Below, in pieces: positions 26,601 to 36,363 of a stretch of DNA of 64,000 nt (position 1 is the stretch's first letter; each line of letters starts with the position of its first letter). Made by a program: the position numbers and the translations under genes. The notes below the pieces were generated by a model. The model was not told where the DNA came from, did no database searches, and was given only the letters and a program-made list of their open reading frames with translations. The DNA is taken from contig CANQOL010000001.1 in assembly GCA_947625475.1 (NCBI GenBank), positions 1-64,000 of the forward strand, in the 5' to 3' direction. The DNA comes from an uncultured Acetatifactor sp. GTDB taxonomy: Bacteria; Bacillota; Clostridia; Lachnospirales; Lachnospiraceae.

Positions 26601-27980
26601 GGATCCGCCCGGATCCGAATCCGTTCCCTGCTCTCCGCCATCCGGGTCCGGGAGCGGGCAGGAGAGCCCCGCACTTTGCACTCCAGCGCCATTTACAAGG
26701 TGCCCTTTACAGAGGAAATGCGAAAGGACTACACCATCCTCTGCCCCCAGATGTCACCCATCCACTTTGAGATCCTGCAGCCCGCCCTGAGCGCCTGCGG
26801 CTATCACTTTGTGGTGCTTGACAACGACAACCGCCACTCCGTGGACGTGGGCCTGAAATATGTAAACAACGACGCCTGCTATCCCTCCCTTCTGGTGGTG
26901 GGACAGCTGATGGAGGCCCTGCTCTCCGGAAAATATGATCTGGACCGCACCGCCATCATCATGACCCAGACCGGGGGCGGCTGCCGGGCCACCAACTATG
27001 TGGGCTTCATCCGCCGGGCCCTGGAAAAGGCCAGGATGCAGCAGATCCCCGTCATCTCCCTGAATCTGGCGGGCATCGAGTCCAATCCGGGCTTCCATTT
27101 AAACGCCCAGCTTCTTCTGCGGGCCTCTGTAGGAGCCGCCTTCGGAGATATCTTTATGCGCTGCGTGTACCGGATGCGGCCCTACGAGCTCACCCCCGGC
27201 AGCGTGGACGCCATGCACCAAAAATGGCTGAAAATTGTTCAGGATTATGTGTCCGAAAAGCATCTGCGGCTGTGGAAATTCCCTTCCCTGTGCCGGCAGA
27301 TCATACGGGATTTTGACCAGATCCCCCTGCGGGACGTGAAAAAGCCCAGAGTGGGCATCGTGGGGGAGATCCTTGTGAAATTTTCCCCGGCGGGCAACAA
27401 CCATCTGGTAGAGCTTCTGGAGGCCGAGGGCGCCGAGGCGGTGGTGCCGAATCTGATTGATTTCATGCTCTACTGCTTCTACAATCAGATCTACAAGGCA
27501 GAGCATCTTGGCACCAGCAAAAAGACAGCCCGGATCTCCGCCCTGGCCATCTGGGCCGTGGAGCATATCCTCCAGGGCGCTTCCACGGCCGCCTTCCGCA
27601 AAAGCCGCCACTTTACGCCGCCCACGCCCATCCGGAAGATCGTGAGCTTCGCGGAGCCCATCGTCTCCATCGGCAATCAGACCGGGGAGGGGTGGTTCCT
27701 CACCGGCGAGATGGTGGAGCTGATCCACGACGGCGTGCCCAACATCGTCTGCACCCAGCCCTTCGCCTGCCTGCCCAACCACGTGGTGGGCAAGGGCGTG
27801 ATCAAGGCCCTGCGCAAAGCATATCCTCAGTCCAACATTGTGGCGGTGGACTTTGACCCCGGGGCCAGCGAGGTAAATCAGCTCAACCGGATCAAGCTGA
27901 TGCTCTCCACCGCCGTAAAGAACCTGGAGCGGCAGGAGCAGACGGAACAGGCCCCGGAAAAGCAGCAGGAAACTGCGTAA
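23679..27980 (+). CDS. 2-hydroxyacyl-CoA dehydratase activase, large multidomain form
   Basis: A 1433-residue protein of the BadF/BcrA/HgdC-type ATPase family, which uses ATP to push one electron into 2-hydroxyacyl-CoA dehydratases or benzoyl-CoA-type reductases. Two ASKHA ATPase units are in tandem: [10 protein letters not shown] with CAGGTGSF, then [10 protein letters not shown] (near 321) with GGQDMK and CSSGCGSF. The cluster-binding cysteines ARCGVF and GTRCTVF are present. A Cys-rich linker (CRGCTNSCR ... GNRCERG) and a C-terminal region like the dehydratase D component/DUF2229 follow. The start at 23679 has AAGGAAG upstream. No dehydratase subunits are next to it. Confidence 0.9.
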   Translation: MICRLGIDIGSTTVKIVLLDEAHKILFSDYERHYANIRETLAALLKKAQAQLGNVQLWPMITGSGGLTLASHLGVPFNQEVIAVATALQELAPKTDVAIELGGEDAKIIYFEDGNVEQRMNGVCAGGTGSFIDQMASLIQTDAAGLNEYAKNYRSLYTIAARCGVFAKSDIQPLINEGATKEDLAASIFQAVVNQTISGLACGKPIRGHVAFLGGPLHFLSELKAAFIRTLRLDEEHVIDTQNSHLFAAIGSALNAKGEGACSMDAMAEKLSGEIKMEFEVERMDPLFASREEYEAFRQRHARHRVKTAPLSSYQGPAFLGIDAGSTTTKIALVSSEGDLLYSFYSSNDGSPLKTAIRSLKEIYSLLPEGTFIARSCSTGYGEALMKAAFLLDDGEVETVAHYYAAAFFDPKVDCILDIGGQDMKCIKIKNRTVDSVQLNEACSSGCGSFIETFAKSLNYSVEDFARAALFAAHPIDLGTRCTVFMNSKVKQAQKEGAEVSDISAGLAYSVIKNALFKVIKVSDASQLGSRIVVQGGTFYNDAVLRSFEKISGCEAVRPDIAGIMGAFGAALIARERYLQALSERNTCEDAPPVSSMLSYQKICGLQFETSMAKCRGCTNSCRLTVNRFSGGRQYISGNRCERGIGGQKNPEGVPNLYDYKLRRIFSYEPLEADQAPRGTVGIPRVLNMYENYPFWHTFFTRLGYRVILSPASTRQIYELGIESIPSESECYPAKLAHGHVTWLIRQGITFLFYPALFYERNEFAEANNHYNCPIVTSYSENIKNNVEEISRGEVRLCNPFLSFRDVHTVTEALIKEFSQIPAQEIKAAVEAAWEEQARARLDIQKKGEEVLAYLKDTGRRGIVLAGRPYHIDPEINHGIPELITSYGLAVLTEDSISHLAAPERPLIVSDQWMYHSRLYAAASYVKTVGNLDLIQLNSFGCGLDAVTTDQVSDILTGSGKIYTCLKIDEVNNLGSARIRIRSLLSAIRVRERAGEPRTLHSSAIYKVPFTEEMRKDYTILCPQMSPIHFEILQPALSACGYHFVVLDNDNRHSVDVGLKYVNNDACYPSLLVVGQLMEALLSGKYDLDRTAIIMTQTGGGCRATNYVGFIRRALEKARMQQIPVISLNLAGIESNPGFHLNAQLLLRASVGAAFGDIFMRCVYRMRPYELTPGSVDAMHQKWLKIVQDYVSEKHLRLWKFPSLCRQIIRDFDQIPLRDVKKPRVGIVGEILVKFSPAGNNHLVELLEAEGAEAVVPNLIDFMLYCFYNQIYKAEHLGTSKKTARISALAIWAVEHILQGASTAAFRKSRHFTPPTPIRKIVSFAEPIVSIGNQTGEGWFLTGEMVELIHDGVPNIVCTQPFACLPNHVVGKGVIKALRKAYPQSNIVAVDFDPGASEVNQLNRIKLMLSTAVKNLERQEQTEQAPEKQQETA

Positions 27981-28785
27981 GGAGCGGGGACAGCTGTCCC
28001 TCCGGCACCGGCCGGGGAAGGATGGCTGCCTGCTCCCCCGCTCCGCCGCACAAAATTCCCACCAGGTGCCCCTCCCCGTCGAACACTCCTGCTCCGGACA
28101 TACCGGGGCTGGCGGGAAGGGACGCCCACATCATATAATTCTGAAAATCCTCCATGTAAATCCAGGCATCCAGCAGCTCTCCCTCCCGCAGTTCTGTCTT
28201 CTCCTGCCAAAGCTCCGGTACAAACAGGGCATCCCCCGGGGCCAGAGCGTCAAATGCCTCCTTCTCCCCCTCCGGGATCTGGCACTCCGCCCAGCGGTTT
28301 TCGCTCCCGCAGGGCACCTGCAGAAAGGCTCCGTCCGCCCCCTCCAGGGGCAGGATCCGGGAAGCTTCCGCCTGCTCCCCGTCCGAAAAAATCACCTGCA
28401 CTTTCCGGGCGCCCTCCACCACATGGGCCGCCGTCAGAATCAGCAGATCCTCCCCCTGCTCCCCCCAGATCACACCGCTCCCCTGGGTTGTCCCCGCCTG
28501 GAGGCGCACACAGCGGGCCTCCAGCAGCCGGGCCAGATCCGGCTCCCCCTCCCCCTCGGGGAAGCTCTCTTCTGCCAGCAGCTGCCCGGCCGGGGACTGG
28601 GCGCTCCCCTGGGAAGGTGCGGCGCTGCCCGGAACCGGCGCGGTCTCTCGGGGAAATATGCCGGTTCCATGGGTACAGCCTGCCAGGCTCAGACACAGTC
28701 CGATCCCAAGCACCCCCATCCAGAACCGTCTTCCCATGCCCATACCTCTTCCCATGCCTCTTTCCATCCCCATACTTTTTCCCAT
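27892..28785 (-). CDS. Trypsin-like serine protease lipoprotein
   Basis: About 297 residues, predicted extracellular and lipid-anchored at the Cys of LSLAGC. A chymotrypsin-like fold is suggested by SGVIWGE, the histidine in [10 protein letters not shown], an Asp in [10 protein letters not shown] and the serine in [18 protein letters not shown]. The family usually has GNSGGP, so the serine box is slightly divergent. The N-terminus has a Met/Gly/Arg repeat (GRGMGMGRR); the ATG at 28785 is chosen because GGGAGAGG precedes it. The 3' end overlaps the 3' end of the activase gene by 89 bp, convergently. Confidence 0.75.
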   Translation of the reverse strand: MGKSMGMERGMGRGMGMGRRFWMGVLGIGLCLSLAGCTHGTGIFPRETAPVPGSAAPSQGSAQSPAGQLLAEESFPEGEGEPDLARLLEARCVRLQAGTTQGSGVIWGEQGEDLLILTAAHVVEGARKVQVIFSDGEQAEASRILPLEGADGAFLQVPCGSENRWAECQIPEGEKEAFDALAPGDALFVPELWQEKTELREGELLDAWIYMEDFQNYMMWASLPASPGMSGAGVFDGEGHLVGILCGGAGEQAAILPRPVPEGQLSPLLTQFPAAFPGPVPSAPAAPGSLRRWRASA

Positions 28786-28916
28786 ACCTGTGCCTCTCCC
28801 GCACCCCGCTCCCCGCCTCTCCGGGCAGGGCAGACAGTCATCCCTTCTGCTTCCCGTAACACTCTGCCCCGGAGCCGCTTTGACAAGGCCCTCCGTCCAG
28901 GGCATCCTTCCTCCAT

Positions 28917-28963
28917 GAAAAAGCCCTGCGCGCCGGCCTTCTGGCCAAACCCGCAGGGCTTTC
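28917..28963 (-). terminator. Terminator of the RNase P RNA gene
   Basis: Arms of AAGCCCTGCG and CGCAGGGCTT (28921-28930 and 28953-28962 region) with an inner GGCC-rich hairpin are followed on the minus strand by TTTTC. It lies just after the 3' end of rnpB. Confidence 0.85.
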
Positions 28964-28971
28964 TTGCAAGC

Positions 28972-29319
28972 AGAACGATAAGCCGGGTTATGTCGTGGGT
29001 CATCATCTATCTAGGGTGCCCGTCGCCGGACACCTCCAGCGACCTACCTGAAGACAGGCCGGGCAAACCTATGGTCTTCTTTTTGGTCTTGCTTCGGATG
29101 GGGTTTACATGGCTCCGGCCGTTGCCGGCCGGACGGTAGTCTCTTGCGCTGCCTTTCCACCCTTACCCGGCGCTCCCTGAAGGGAACGGGGCGGTATATT
29201 TCTGTTGCACTGGCCTTGGAGTCACCTCCACCGGACGTTATCCGGCATCCTGCCCTGTGAAGCCCGGACTTTCCTCACCTGCACTGCTGCAGCCGCGATG
29301 ACCTGTTCTACTTGCGCGC
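28972..29319 (-). ncRNA. rnpB: RNase P RNA (bacterial class A)
   Basis: The minus strand reads GAGGAAAGTCCGGGCT near the 5' side and GATGACCCACGACATAACCC near the 3' side, the two hallmark conserved blocks that form the P4 core of RNase P RNA. Other conserved parts include GGTGGAGG-like and GGGTAAGGGTGGAAA segments. About 348 bases, fitting a class A RNA that processes tRNA 5' ends. The 5' end is inferred from the promoter at 29326-29355 and the 3' end from the terminator, so both are accurate to a few bases. Confidence 0.95.
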
Positions 29320-29325
29320 TCTGCT

Positions 29326-29355
29326 ATTCTAGCACAAAAGATGCGCTCCCGTCAA
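29326..29355 (-). promoter_or_regulatory. Promoter of rnpB
   Basis: TTGACG (29355-29350) and TAGAAT (29331-29326) are 18 bp apart on the minus strand, placing the start point near 29319. Confidence 0.8.
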
Positions 29356-29463
29356 CCGCTGCGGCCCGGCCAAGCCCGGAAAGATTTCCCTCCGCGCTTT
29401 TGGCCTGCCGGTTTTCCTTTCACACCGGCCCCTGACTGCCAGACGACGTATGCCTTTGTGTTT

Positions 29464-30600
29464 TCAGATCTTTCCCTGCTCCCTGAGCCACAGAGCCTCT
29501 CTGGCTTCATTCTCGCTGATCCCGGCCACCGCCCGGGCATCCTCCGGGGCCATGTGCATCGCTATAGCCCGCAGGTAACAGCGCTGCATCCCTAGTTTTT
29601 CACCTTCGCTCCTGCCCTGCTCCAGGCCCTCAAGCCTGCCGTCCTCCACTAACTCCCGCAATGCCGTACACATATCGTATCCCTCTCCTTCCTGATATTT
29701 CTCTTTGTTTTTCTCGAAATTCTTCATCCCCATCAGCACGCTGGCCGCCCTGGCCGTCTCTTCGTCCAGAGAGTGATATACCGCGTTTCCCTCCAGATAC
29801 TTTTTGAGCCCCTGCTTGTCCTTCCGATAGGGCACCAGCCCAAACAAGTCCTTCAGCGGGCTTTTGAAACAGCCAAAGTCCTTCATCTCATTCAGACACA
29901 CCAGATGGATCCGGTAGTCCGAAAACAGCTTCTCCCATCTCTCCCGCTCCCGGCCAAAGTCCATCATATCCTTCAGGCTCCGGGGGCCGTCCCAAGGTTC
30001 CTCCCCGTGATACAGACACAGGGTGAACACCGGCACCAGAAGGTCCTCCCTTCGCAGCCCGCACATCCGCTCCGCACTGCTCCCAAGGCGCCCTTCCCGC
30101 CGGTTTTCCCTCCGCAGACGCCGTATCTGTTCCTCATACTGGAGCGCATCGTAATTCATCCCGCGCCAGGGAAATGCGTAATCTACCTGGTCCTGATTCT
30201 CCACCGCCAGGATCCGCAGCTCACAGCCGCTTCGCATCCACTTCTTGATATCCCTGATCCGCAGAATGGTTTTTCCGGCGCCCTTTCCGTTTCTGCCGGA
30301 GCCTTTCCCGCTCCTGCCGGAGCCTTTCCAACTCCCGCCGGAGTTTTCTCCGCTCCCGCCGCAGCCCGTTCCGCTTCCGCCATTCTCCGGCCAGGCAGCC
30401 TCTTCTTCCCGAAACAGTCCCTCCACAGCAGCCTTCCGGGCTCCTTCCCGGGACAGTCCCTCCACAGAGACCTCGGAGCCCTCAAAGAGCTCTTCCGCCC
30501 GGATCACATTTTCCCCGCCAAAGAGCGTTCCGTTAAACAGGTCCGCAAAGCGGGTGTTGTCCCTCAGGTAATCCATCAGGACGTCGTTTACTTCACCCAT
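29464..30600 (-). CDS. Rpn/PD-(D/E)XK nuclease-family protein with Gly/Ser-rich insert
   Basis: A 378-residue member of the Rpn (recombination-promoting nuclease, transposase-like PD-(D/E)XK) family common in Lachnospiraceae. The start at 30600 is fixed by AAGGAGG; the protein begins MGEVNDVLMDYLRDNTRFAD. A nuclease-like motif is seen in LAVENQDQVDYAFPWRG (Glu and Gln of the E-x-Q variant). Between residues about 90 and 125 lies a low-complexity Gly/Ser/Lys insert (GGSGTGCGGSGE, then SGRSGKGSGRNGKG). The C-terminus has the family's usual short repeats EGLEQGRSEGEKLG. Exact role unknown; a second, different Rpn gene lies at 53155. Confidence 0.8.
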   Translation of the reverse strand: MGEVNDVLMDYLRDNTRFADLFNGTLFGGENVIRAEELFEGSEVSVEGLSREGARKAAVEGLFREEEAAWPENGGSGTGCGGSGENSGGSWKGSGRSGKGSGRNGKGAGKTILRIRDIKKWMRSGCELRILAVENQDQVDYAFPWRGMNYDALQYEEQIRRLRRENRREGRLGSSAERMCGLRREDLLVPVFTLCLYHGEEPWDGPRSLKDMMDFGRERERWEKLFSDYRIHLVCLNEMKDFGCFKSPLKDLFGLVPYRKDKQGLKKYLEGNAVYHSLDEETARAASVLMGMKNFEKNKEKYQEGEGYDMCTALRELVEDGRLEGLEQGRSEGEKLGMQRCYLRAIAMHMAPEDARAVAGISENEAREALWLREQGKI

Positions 30601-30768
30601 GTACCTTCCTCCTTTTCCGGGCAGGAATGCCATGGGATAGATGCCTCTGCATTTCTGCCGCTTTTTTGTCTGATCTCCGTTGAAATCGGCAGAAACGCCA
30701 GCGATAACCGCTACAAACAACAGACGAATCAAGAATTGGAACACAATTTACGTTCCTTAGATGCTTTT

Positions 30769-30797
30769 AGTTTAACGTGATGTAATGTTTTTGTCAA
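30769..30797 (-). promoter_or_regulatory. Promoter of the Rpn-family gene
   Basis: TTGACA (30797-30792) and TAAACT (30774-30769) are 17 bp apart on the minus strand. The leader to the ATG at 30600 is about 160 bases. The stretch 30601-30930 contains no gene. Confidence 0.7.
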
Positions 30798-30930
30798 GAT
30801 AGAATTTTTAAATTTGTCAGATTCCCACAAGAAAAGCCACCGATTCTGCATAGCTGCCCGCCAGCCTGTCTCAGCTCTGAATTGCCTCTGCTGCAAAACT
30901 TCGGGAATATTATATTTTCGGTACACGCTG

Positions 30931-32118
30931 TCAAGATTTGCCTTTCCGCAACAAAATGTGCCGCTCCTTCCCGGTCCCTTTCCTTTTCCCTCTCCGGCGG
31001 CTCCGCCACAGCCACAGAAGCAGGCAGACAATAGCTGACACAGGCAGATACATCACCATCCCTATGAGATACGCATTGCTGTGGATGGATTTCAGATAAT
31101 AATAGGGGGGAAGCAGATACTGCAGGACCCTCCCCACATGCGCCAGATTGATAAAAACCGGGCAGAAGACGGCCATTCCCAGCAGGGCAGCGGGGATACA
31201 GGCCGCCAGCCTTTTTTCGTCGCCTGCCAGCAGTCCCACAGCCGTGCAGAACATACCGGTACAGGCGGCAAAGAGCACGGCTGCCAGAATCTCCCGGCCC
31301 AGGCCCACAAAGATCCCTGTGGCCCGGCAGGCCGCCAGCAGCAGGATCACCCCGTCCAAGAGCAGCACCGCCTGCACCCCCAGGGCTGCCAGGGGTCTCC
31401 TGCCCACACCGAGCCGCCCGAAGACTCCCTTTCTTTCATCCTCCATCCGGTACAGCACCGCGGCAAAACCGCAGAGCACCAGCCAAAGGGACAAAAATCC
31501 CCGCATGGGGGAAAGCAGATAGTTGTTTTCCTCATCTTCCCGGACCTGCCCGTCCAGATAGGTAACCTGTACAAAGCTTCCCTGGATCAGGTTCCTCTCA
31601 TAGTTTTCCCGCAGTTCTTCCGGGGTGACCTCCAGCCCCAGATCCCCCCGGACATAGTCCTCATAAACCGCATAGGAGAACTCCGGGTACAGGGCCGCCG
31701 CCAGGATTTCCCGGGAAAAAATCAAAGGCAGGCTCTCCCAGCACTCCACCACCGTCACCACACTCTTCATGCCGCCGCCCGCCGCGCTGGAGCGGATCGC
31801 CTGGGCCAGATCCTCGGGGAACAGCCACGCCGCCTCCGCCTCTCCCCGCCGGACCATCTCCCGGGCCTCCTCCTGGGTGCGGCACACATGATAGACCAAA
31901 ACGTTGTTGTCCTCCTGCAGCTTTTCTATCACCTGCCGGGCAAGGGAATCCTGGGGATCGGCGGTGTACAGGGCAATGTGCAGCAGACCGCTCTCCTCAT
32001 GGGAAACCGCTCGCAGCCCCGCCGCCAGCAGGGGCACCAGACACAGAATCAGCACAAAACCCGGCTTCTTCAGCAGCCTTTTATTCCAGAGAAAATACCG
32101 AACCGCCCATTGCCTCAT
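30931..32118 (-). CDS. ABC-2 type transporter permease (second permease)
   Basis: A 395-residue membrane protein. A membrane helix near the N-terminus (FVLILCLVPLLAAGLRA), a large extracytoplasmic domain and five or six C-terminal helices follow the ABC-2 (YhgE/DrrB-like) plan. The start at 32118 has GGGAGG upstream; the ATG lies 5 bp after the stop of the preceding permease gene. It works with the permease at 32123 and the ATPase at 33486 as an exporter; the cargo is unknown. Confidence 0.85.
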   Translation of the reverse strand: MRQWAVRYFLWNKRLLKKPGFVLILCLVPLLAAGLRAVSHEESGLLHIALYTADPQDSLARQVIEKLQEDNNVLVYHVCRTQEEAREMVRRGEAEAAWLFPEDLAQAIRSSAAGGGMKSVVTVVECWESLPLIFSREILAAALYPEFSYAVYEDYVRGDLGLEVTPEELRENYERNLIQGSFVQVTYLDGQVREDEENNYLLSPMRGFLSLWLVLCGFAAVLYRMEDERKGVFGRLGVGRRPLAALGVQAVLLLDGVILLLAACRATGIFVGLGREILAAVLFAACTGMFCTAVGLLAGDEKRLAACIPAALLGMAVFCPVFINLAHVGRVLQYLLPPYYYLKSIHSNAYLIGMVMYLPVSAIVCLLLWLWRSRRRGKRKGTGKERHILLRKGKS

Positions 32119-32122
32119 GCCG

Positions 32123-33397
32123 CTACCTCCCGATTCTCCGCCGACGCACCAGCACCGCAAGCCCTAGGAAGGCGGCCGTATAGGCCAAGACTCCGAAGGC
32201 CTGGGCAACGGCGCCTGCATCCCCGCACTCCATACAGGCGCACAGATACCGCATGGCCAGCCCCGTTGGCAGCACCTGGGACAGGGCCTGGAGGGTCTGT
32301 GGAAACACATTCACCGGATAAAAACAGCCCGACAGATACCCCAGGACAATGGCGCAGACAAACTGCAGCAGCACCCCGCTCACCACCCCTGTCACCAGCT
32401 CGTACAGCAGAAACTGCAGGGCGGCCGCCAAGGCAGCCGCCGGAACGGCGCACCCGAAAAAGAGCAGGGCCGCCTTGGCCCTCTCCTCCTGCCACTCGGG
32501 AATCTGAAGAAACCCTGCCGCGCCGGCACCGCCTGCCAGCAGGAACACACCCGCCAGACAGCACAGCTCCAGGCACAGATAGGACACATACTCGCTCAGC
32601 ACCTGCCGCCCCCCGGACACACCCCGGGCTGCAGACAGACGCATCAGTTCCCGGCTCCTTCTACTGAACACATGACAGCTGTAAATTCCGGACAGGAGCA
32701 GGAAAAACAAAAGCAGCCCCGAAAAGTAATATCCCTCCAGGGAAATCCGGGGCCCCTCCTGGGTGACTTCCACCCGGCACAGCTGGGTCCGGTTCAGCAC
32801 CAGACCAATCAGCCGAAGATTTAAAATATCCGTCTCCAAGGGCACCCGATCGCTCATCCCCCGGGACCAGAGAATATTCTGCATCCCAAAAACCGCGCTC
32901 TGGGAACGGGTCACCAGCGTGCACACAATATCCGCCAGCTCCTGCATCAGGATACTGGACAGCCCCTTCTGCCCCTCGGGCCCCATCAGGGCGATGGTTT
33001 CGTCGTTTGCCCCGGACACCAGAGAATCCATCAGACCCTCCGGGATCACCGCGTAGGCGGAAATCTCCCCCTTCCGCAGCTGTCTGCGGGCCTCGTCCTC
33101 AGTCAGCTGGATAAGATCCAGCATAAACCGGGAATCGTCCAGGGATGTCAGGGCGGATATACCGAAGCCCAGATAGCTGTCGGACACATCTCCCACCAGT
33201 CCCAGCACATATTTAGGCTTTTCCTCCGAATCCGCCGCCCGGGAGAGCACCCCCGTCAAAAGCAGCGCCGCGCATCCCATCACAGCCGTCACCCCTGCCA
33301 CCGCAGGCAGAAGCCGCAGCATTCTTTTCATCTGTACGATAAAATAGGAGCCTGAAAAGCTCCCCTCCCTTTTTTCTTCCTTCATAGCAGTCCCCAT
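32123..33397 (-). CDS. ABC-2 type transporter permease (first permease)
   Basis: A 424-residue permease with the same architecture as its downstream neighbour: one N-terminal helix (LLPAVAGVTAVMGCAALLL), a large external domain and a cluster of C-terminal helices. The two permeases probably form a heterodimer. Either the ATG at 33397 or the ATG at 33385 could be the start; the latter has GGGGA before it. The ATPase gene ends 88 bp upstream. Confidence 0.83.
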   Translation of the reverse strand: MGTAMKEEKREGSFSGSYFIVQMKRMLRLLPAVAGVTAVMGCAALLLTGVLSRAADSEEKPKYVLGLVGDVSDSYLGFGISALTSLDDSRFMLDLIQLTEDEARRQLRKGEISAYAVIPEGLMDSLVSGANDETIALMGPEGQKGLSSILMQELADIVCTLVTRSQSAVFGMQNILWSRGMSDRVPLETDILNLRLIGLVLNRTQLCRVEVTQEGPRISLEGYYFSGLLLFFLLLSGIYSCHVFSRRSRELMRLSAARGVSGGRQVLSEYVSYLCLELCCLAGVFLLAGGAGAAGFLQIPEWQEERAKAALLFFGCAVPAAALAAALQFLLYELVTGVVSGVLLQFVCAIVLGYLSGCFYPVNVFPQTLQALSQVLPTGLAMRYLCACMECGDAGAVAQAFGVLAYTAAFLGLAVLVRRRRIGR

Positions 33398-33485
33398 TCC
33401 AGTGCGTTTCCGGCGGATGTTCCCGCCCTATGTTCCCACCAGCCGTTCTCACCATGTGTCCTCACCAAGTGTCCCCGCCCCGTAT

Positions 33486-34157
33486 TCATGCCAGTTCCCC
33501 CGCCAGCCGGTGCATATCCCCGTCCCAGACGTAGGGCGCCAGCCGTCCCTGACGCAGCACATAGCAGTGGCTGCACAGGGAAATCTCCTGCACATCGTGG
33601 GTGGCCAGCAGCAGAATCCCTCCCTGGGCCCGGAAACTGTCAAAATACCGGCAGATCCGCTCCTTGCAGGGGAGATCTAAGGCAGCGGAGGGCTCGTCCA
33701 GCAGCAAAATTCCGGGCCGGGAGACCACCGCACAGCCGATGGACAGCCGCTTTTTCATGCCGCCGGACATTTTGCGCACCGGCACCTTCAGGAATTCGTC
33801 CACTCCCAAAAGCGCCAGCACGCCTCCCTCCAGCTCCCGGCGGAGGGCCCCGGCCCCGTGCCACAGGCGCAGATTATCCCAGGCGGAAAGCTCCTCCACC
33901 AGCGGATTCTCCTGGGGCACATATCCCACCAGAGCGTTTCTCCGCCGGGTATTGCCCAACAGATCCTCCCCGTCGCAGACAAAGGAGCCGCCGTCCGCCC
34001 TCTGCACTCCCGCCAGGACGGACAGCAGCGTGGATTTCCCGCTGCCGTTCCCTCCCAGTATTCCGATACAGTCTCCGTCCCCGGCGGTCAGAGAGACCTG
34101 CTCCAATATACTCCGCCTTCCATAGGCCTTCTGGATCTCATTTACCTCAATCTTCAT
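33486..34157 (-). CDS. ABC transporter ATP-binding protein
   Basis: A 223-residue ATPase of the ABC-2 exporter. Walker A GGNGSGKST, signature MSGGMKKRL, Walker B ILLLDEP and the His-loop (ATHD) are all present. It starts MKIEVNEIQKAYG at 34157, a typical start; a GTG at 34202 overlapping the previous gene is an alternative. It energises the two permeases that follow. Substrate unknown; the neighbouring zinc-ribbon membrane proteins may be functionally linked but this is inference. Confidence 0.92.
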   Translation of the reverse strand: MKIEVNEIQKAYGRRSILEQVSLTAGDGDCIGILGGNGSGKSTLLSVLAGVQRADGGSFVCDGEDLLGNTRRRNALVGYVPQENPLVEELSAWDNLRLWHGAGALRRELEGGVLALLGVDEFLKVPVRKMSGGMKKRLSIGCAVVSRPGILLLDEPSAALDLPCKERICRYFDSFRAQGGILLLATHDVQEISLCSHCYVLRQGRLAPYVWDGDMHRLAGELA

Positions 34158-34192
34158 CCCTCTGTTACCAATCCGCTGTTTTCGCTCTTTTG

Positions 34193-36250
34193 TTACCACC
34201 ACAGTTGGAGGGCTTCCTCGCCTCCCTCATCCTCTACATCATCTGCAAAGTCCTCCAGGAGATCCAAGATATCATTTGGCAGCGCGGTCTTCTCATACCG
34301 GGCGATCACCTTATCCCAGTCCACATCCTCCAGCCAGTTTCCCAGATCTCTCAAATCCTCCACAAGCTCCGTGGAATTCTCAGCAGGGATCTTTGCCTTT
34401 TCGCCCTTGCCGATCTTTAAAGACGCACTGGCTCCCAGCAGCTCGTCCTTGCCGCTCTTAAGGCTCACGGTATAGGAGCCGGCGCTGTCGTTGGTCTCAG
34501 CCTTCAGCACAACGCTGCAGTCGTCCAGGATTCGGAATACGCTGTCCAGCACCTGGCCGGTCATTCTGTCCACATCGTCAGGATCATATCCTGCGACAGT
34601 CTGCAGCAGGTTCTGCACCGACTCCGACACGGACACCTCCACAGTGCCGTTCAGGCGGCCCCGCAGCAGAGCGGCCTTGTCCAGACCCTTCACATCGATC
34701 ACCAGCGGCAGGTATCCTCTTCCTGCGTCAACTTTAAAGGAGCCGGTTACCTTGTCCCCGGAAAGCTTTCCGCTTCCCGACAGCCCTGCGGACTCTCCGT
34801 AGTACTCATATGTCAGCTCATATCCGAATTTGGATCCCTTCACAGGCATTCGGTAGGTTAAGGCTGAGCCGTCCGCTTCCACGCTCCGGCCGCGGATCAC
34901 GCCCCGGCCGTCCACATACAGCTCCATCTTGATGCCGTCCATGGAAAATCCACCGTCCAGCTCATCCAAAGCGTCATCAATGCCGTCCAGAAACATTTCG
35001 TATATCTTGTCAGGGGAGGCGTCTCTCTTGCGCATGCCCAGCAGATCCGCGTTTTCCTCCGCTGTGGCCGCCACCTTCCGGATTATCTTTTCCACATCCT
35101 TGTCTTCCTCCAGGGCCTCCAGCACACCCTTCATCATATCGACTGCCGTATCCTCATCCACTGTCACCTTCAGCTGGGTGGTGCTCTGCTGCACATCCTC
35201 CGCCTTCAGAGTCCGCTTCTTCAGATCCACGTCCTCCACATAGGTCAGGGCCAATGTCAGATATTTCTCCGCCAGCTTCTTTACCTCCGCCTGGCTGGGC
35301 ATTGCCTTCAGAAGCTGCTTCCAAAATGCCCTGAGTTCCTCCGGATCCACATCCCCGCTCTGCACGTATCCTGGCAGTACATCCTCTATATCCATCTCCA
35401 GATAGGTGTCTGACAGCTCCGGGATCCGCAGATAGAACATTCCGTTGGCATCGTCCCCCACCGCCTCCAGGGACAGCAGACTGCTGCCATTGGCTGACAG
35501 AGAGCCCTTCAGGCCGGACACACCATCCTTTACATCCATCCCTGCGGAAACAGTGGCCTTCTCCACCCAGTCTGCTGCGGAAAAATCCACCCCTGTCAGG
35601 GTGCCCACGGTACCCATCAGATCCCGCACATCCTGGCCGACGGAAAGGGAAAACTCCCCTTCCAGGCCCATGTCATACACATCCGCATGCTCCAGGGAAT
35701 TGCCGTACCAGTCGGCTATAATGTCCGCGGCGTCCTTCACTGTCTGCTGCTCCGCATACTGATAGTATTGCGCCGGGGAAGAAAAGGTCTTATGAATCCA
35801 ATTGTTCAGCCTGGCCCAGTTCAATCCCACAACTACCAGCACCAACAGCACCGCCGCGCCTGCGCTGATGAGAATCTTTCCCTTGGTGCTCCCCAAAAAC
35901 TTCTTGGCTGATTTTTCCTTGGGCGTTTCCTGGGCTGCGGACTTGGAGGTCTCCTGGGACTCGGACTTGGACTCTTTCTTGATCTCGGCCTTAGAGTCTT
36001 CCTGAGTTTCAGCCTTGAGAGTCTCCTGGCCTTCTGACTTGAGGGCTTCCTGAGCCGCAGCCGTGGAGGTCTCCTGCTCCGGGGTTGTCTGGGTCTGGGA
36101 CGGTTCCGCCTTTGCCTCCGCCGTCTCCTGGGCCTTCGGCTGCTCTGCTTCAGGCGGGGCAGCTTCCTCAGCAGGGCTCACCGGCGCACCGCAGTTCTCG
36201 CAAAATTTGTCCTTTTCCCCTATGGGATGTCCGCATTTCTCACAAAACAT
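34193..36250 (-). CDS. Zinc-ribbon membrane protein with large extracytoplasmic domain
   Basis: A 685-residue protein. An N-terminal double-CxxC zinc ribbon (C3, C6, C17, C20) is followed by a Glu/Lys/Ser/Thr-rich linker with repeats of the type SKSESQETSK (40-112), one membrane helix (about 124-143) and about 530 residues outside the cell. The external part resembles no enzyme that I recognise but has repeated beta-type segments. This cytosolic-ribbon, helix, external-domain plan is common in Clostridia. AAGGAGAG precedes the ATG. The end overlaps the longest frame of the ABC ATPase. Confidence 0.8.
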   Translation of the reverse strand: MFCEKCGHPIGEKDKFCENCGAPVSPAEEAAPPEAEQPKAQETAEAKAEPSQTQTTPEQETSTAAAQEALKSEGQETLKAETQEDSKAEIKKESKSESQETSKSAAQETPKEKSAKKFLGSTKGKILISAGAAVLLVLVVVGLNWARLNNWIHKTFSSPAQYYQYAEQQTVKDAADIIADWYGNSLEHADVYDMGLEGEFSLSVGQDVRDLMGTVGTLTGVDFSAADWVEKATVSAGMDVKDGVSGLKGSLSANGSSLLSLEAVGDDANGMFYLRIPELSDTYLEMDIEDVLPGYVQSGDVDPEELRAFWKQLLKAMPSQAEVKKLAEKYLTLALTYVEDVDLKKRTLKAEDVQQSTTQLKVTVDEDTAVDMMKGVLEALEEDKDVEKIIRKVAATAEENADLLGMRKRDASPDKIYEMFLDGIDDALDELDGGFSMDGIKMELYVDGRGVIRGRSVEADGSALTYRMPVKGSKFGYELTYEYYGESAGLSGSGKLSGDKVTGSFKVDAGRGYLPLVIDVKGLDKAALLRGRLNGTVEVSVSESVQNLLQTVAGYDPDDVDRMTGQVLDSVFRILDDCSVVLKAETNDSAGSYTVSLKSGKDELLGASASLKIGKGEKAKIPAENSTELVEDLRDLGNWLEDVDWDKVIARYEKTALPNDILDLLEDFADDVEDEGGEEALQLWW

Positions 36251-36363
36251 TTTTTTCTCTCCTTTTCTATCTCATTTGTAATGATACAATTCATTTCTTT
36301 CATTTGTTCCCACCGGCCGGAATATCCGGCAAACCAGTGAACCCCGCCGAACTTTCTCCGGTC

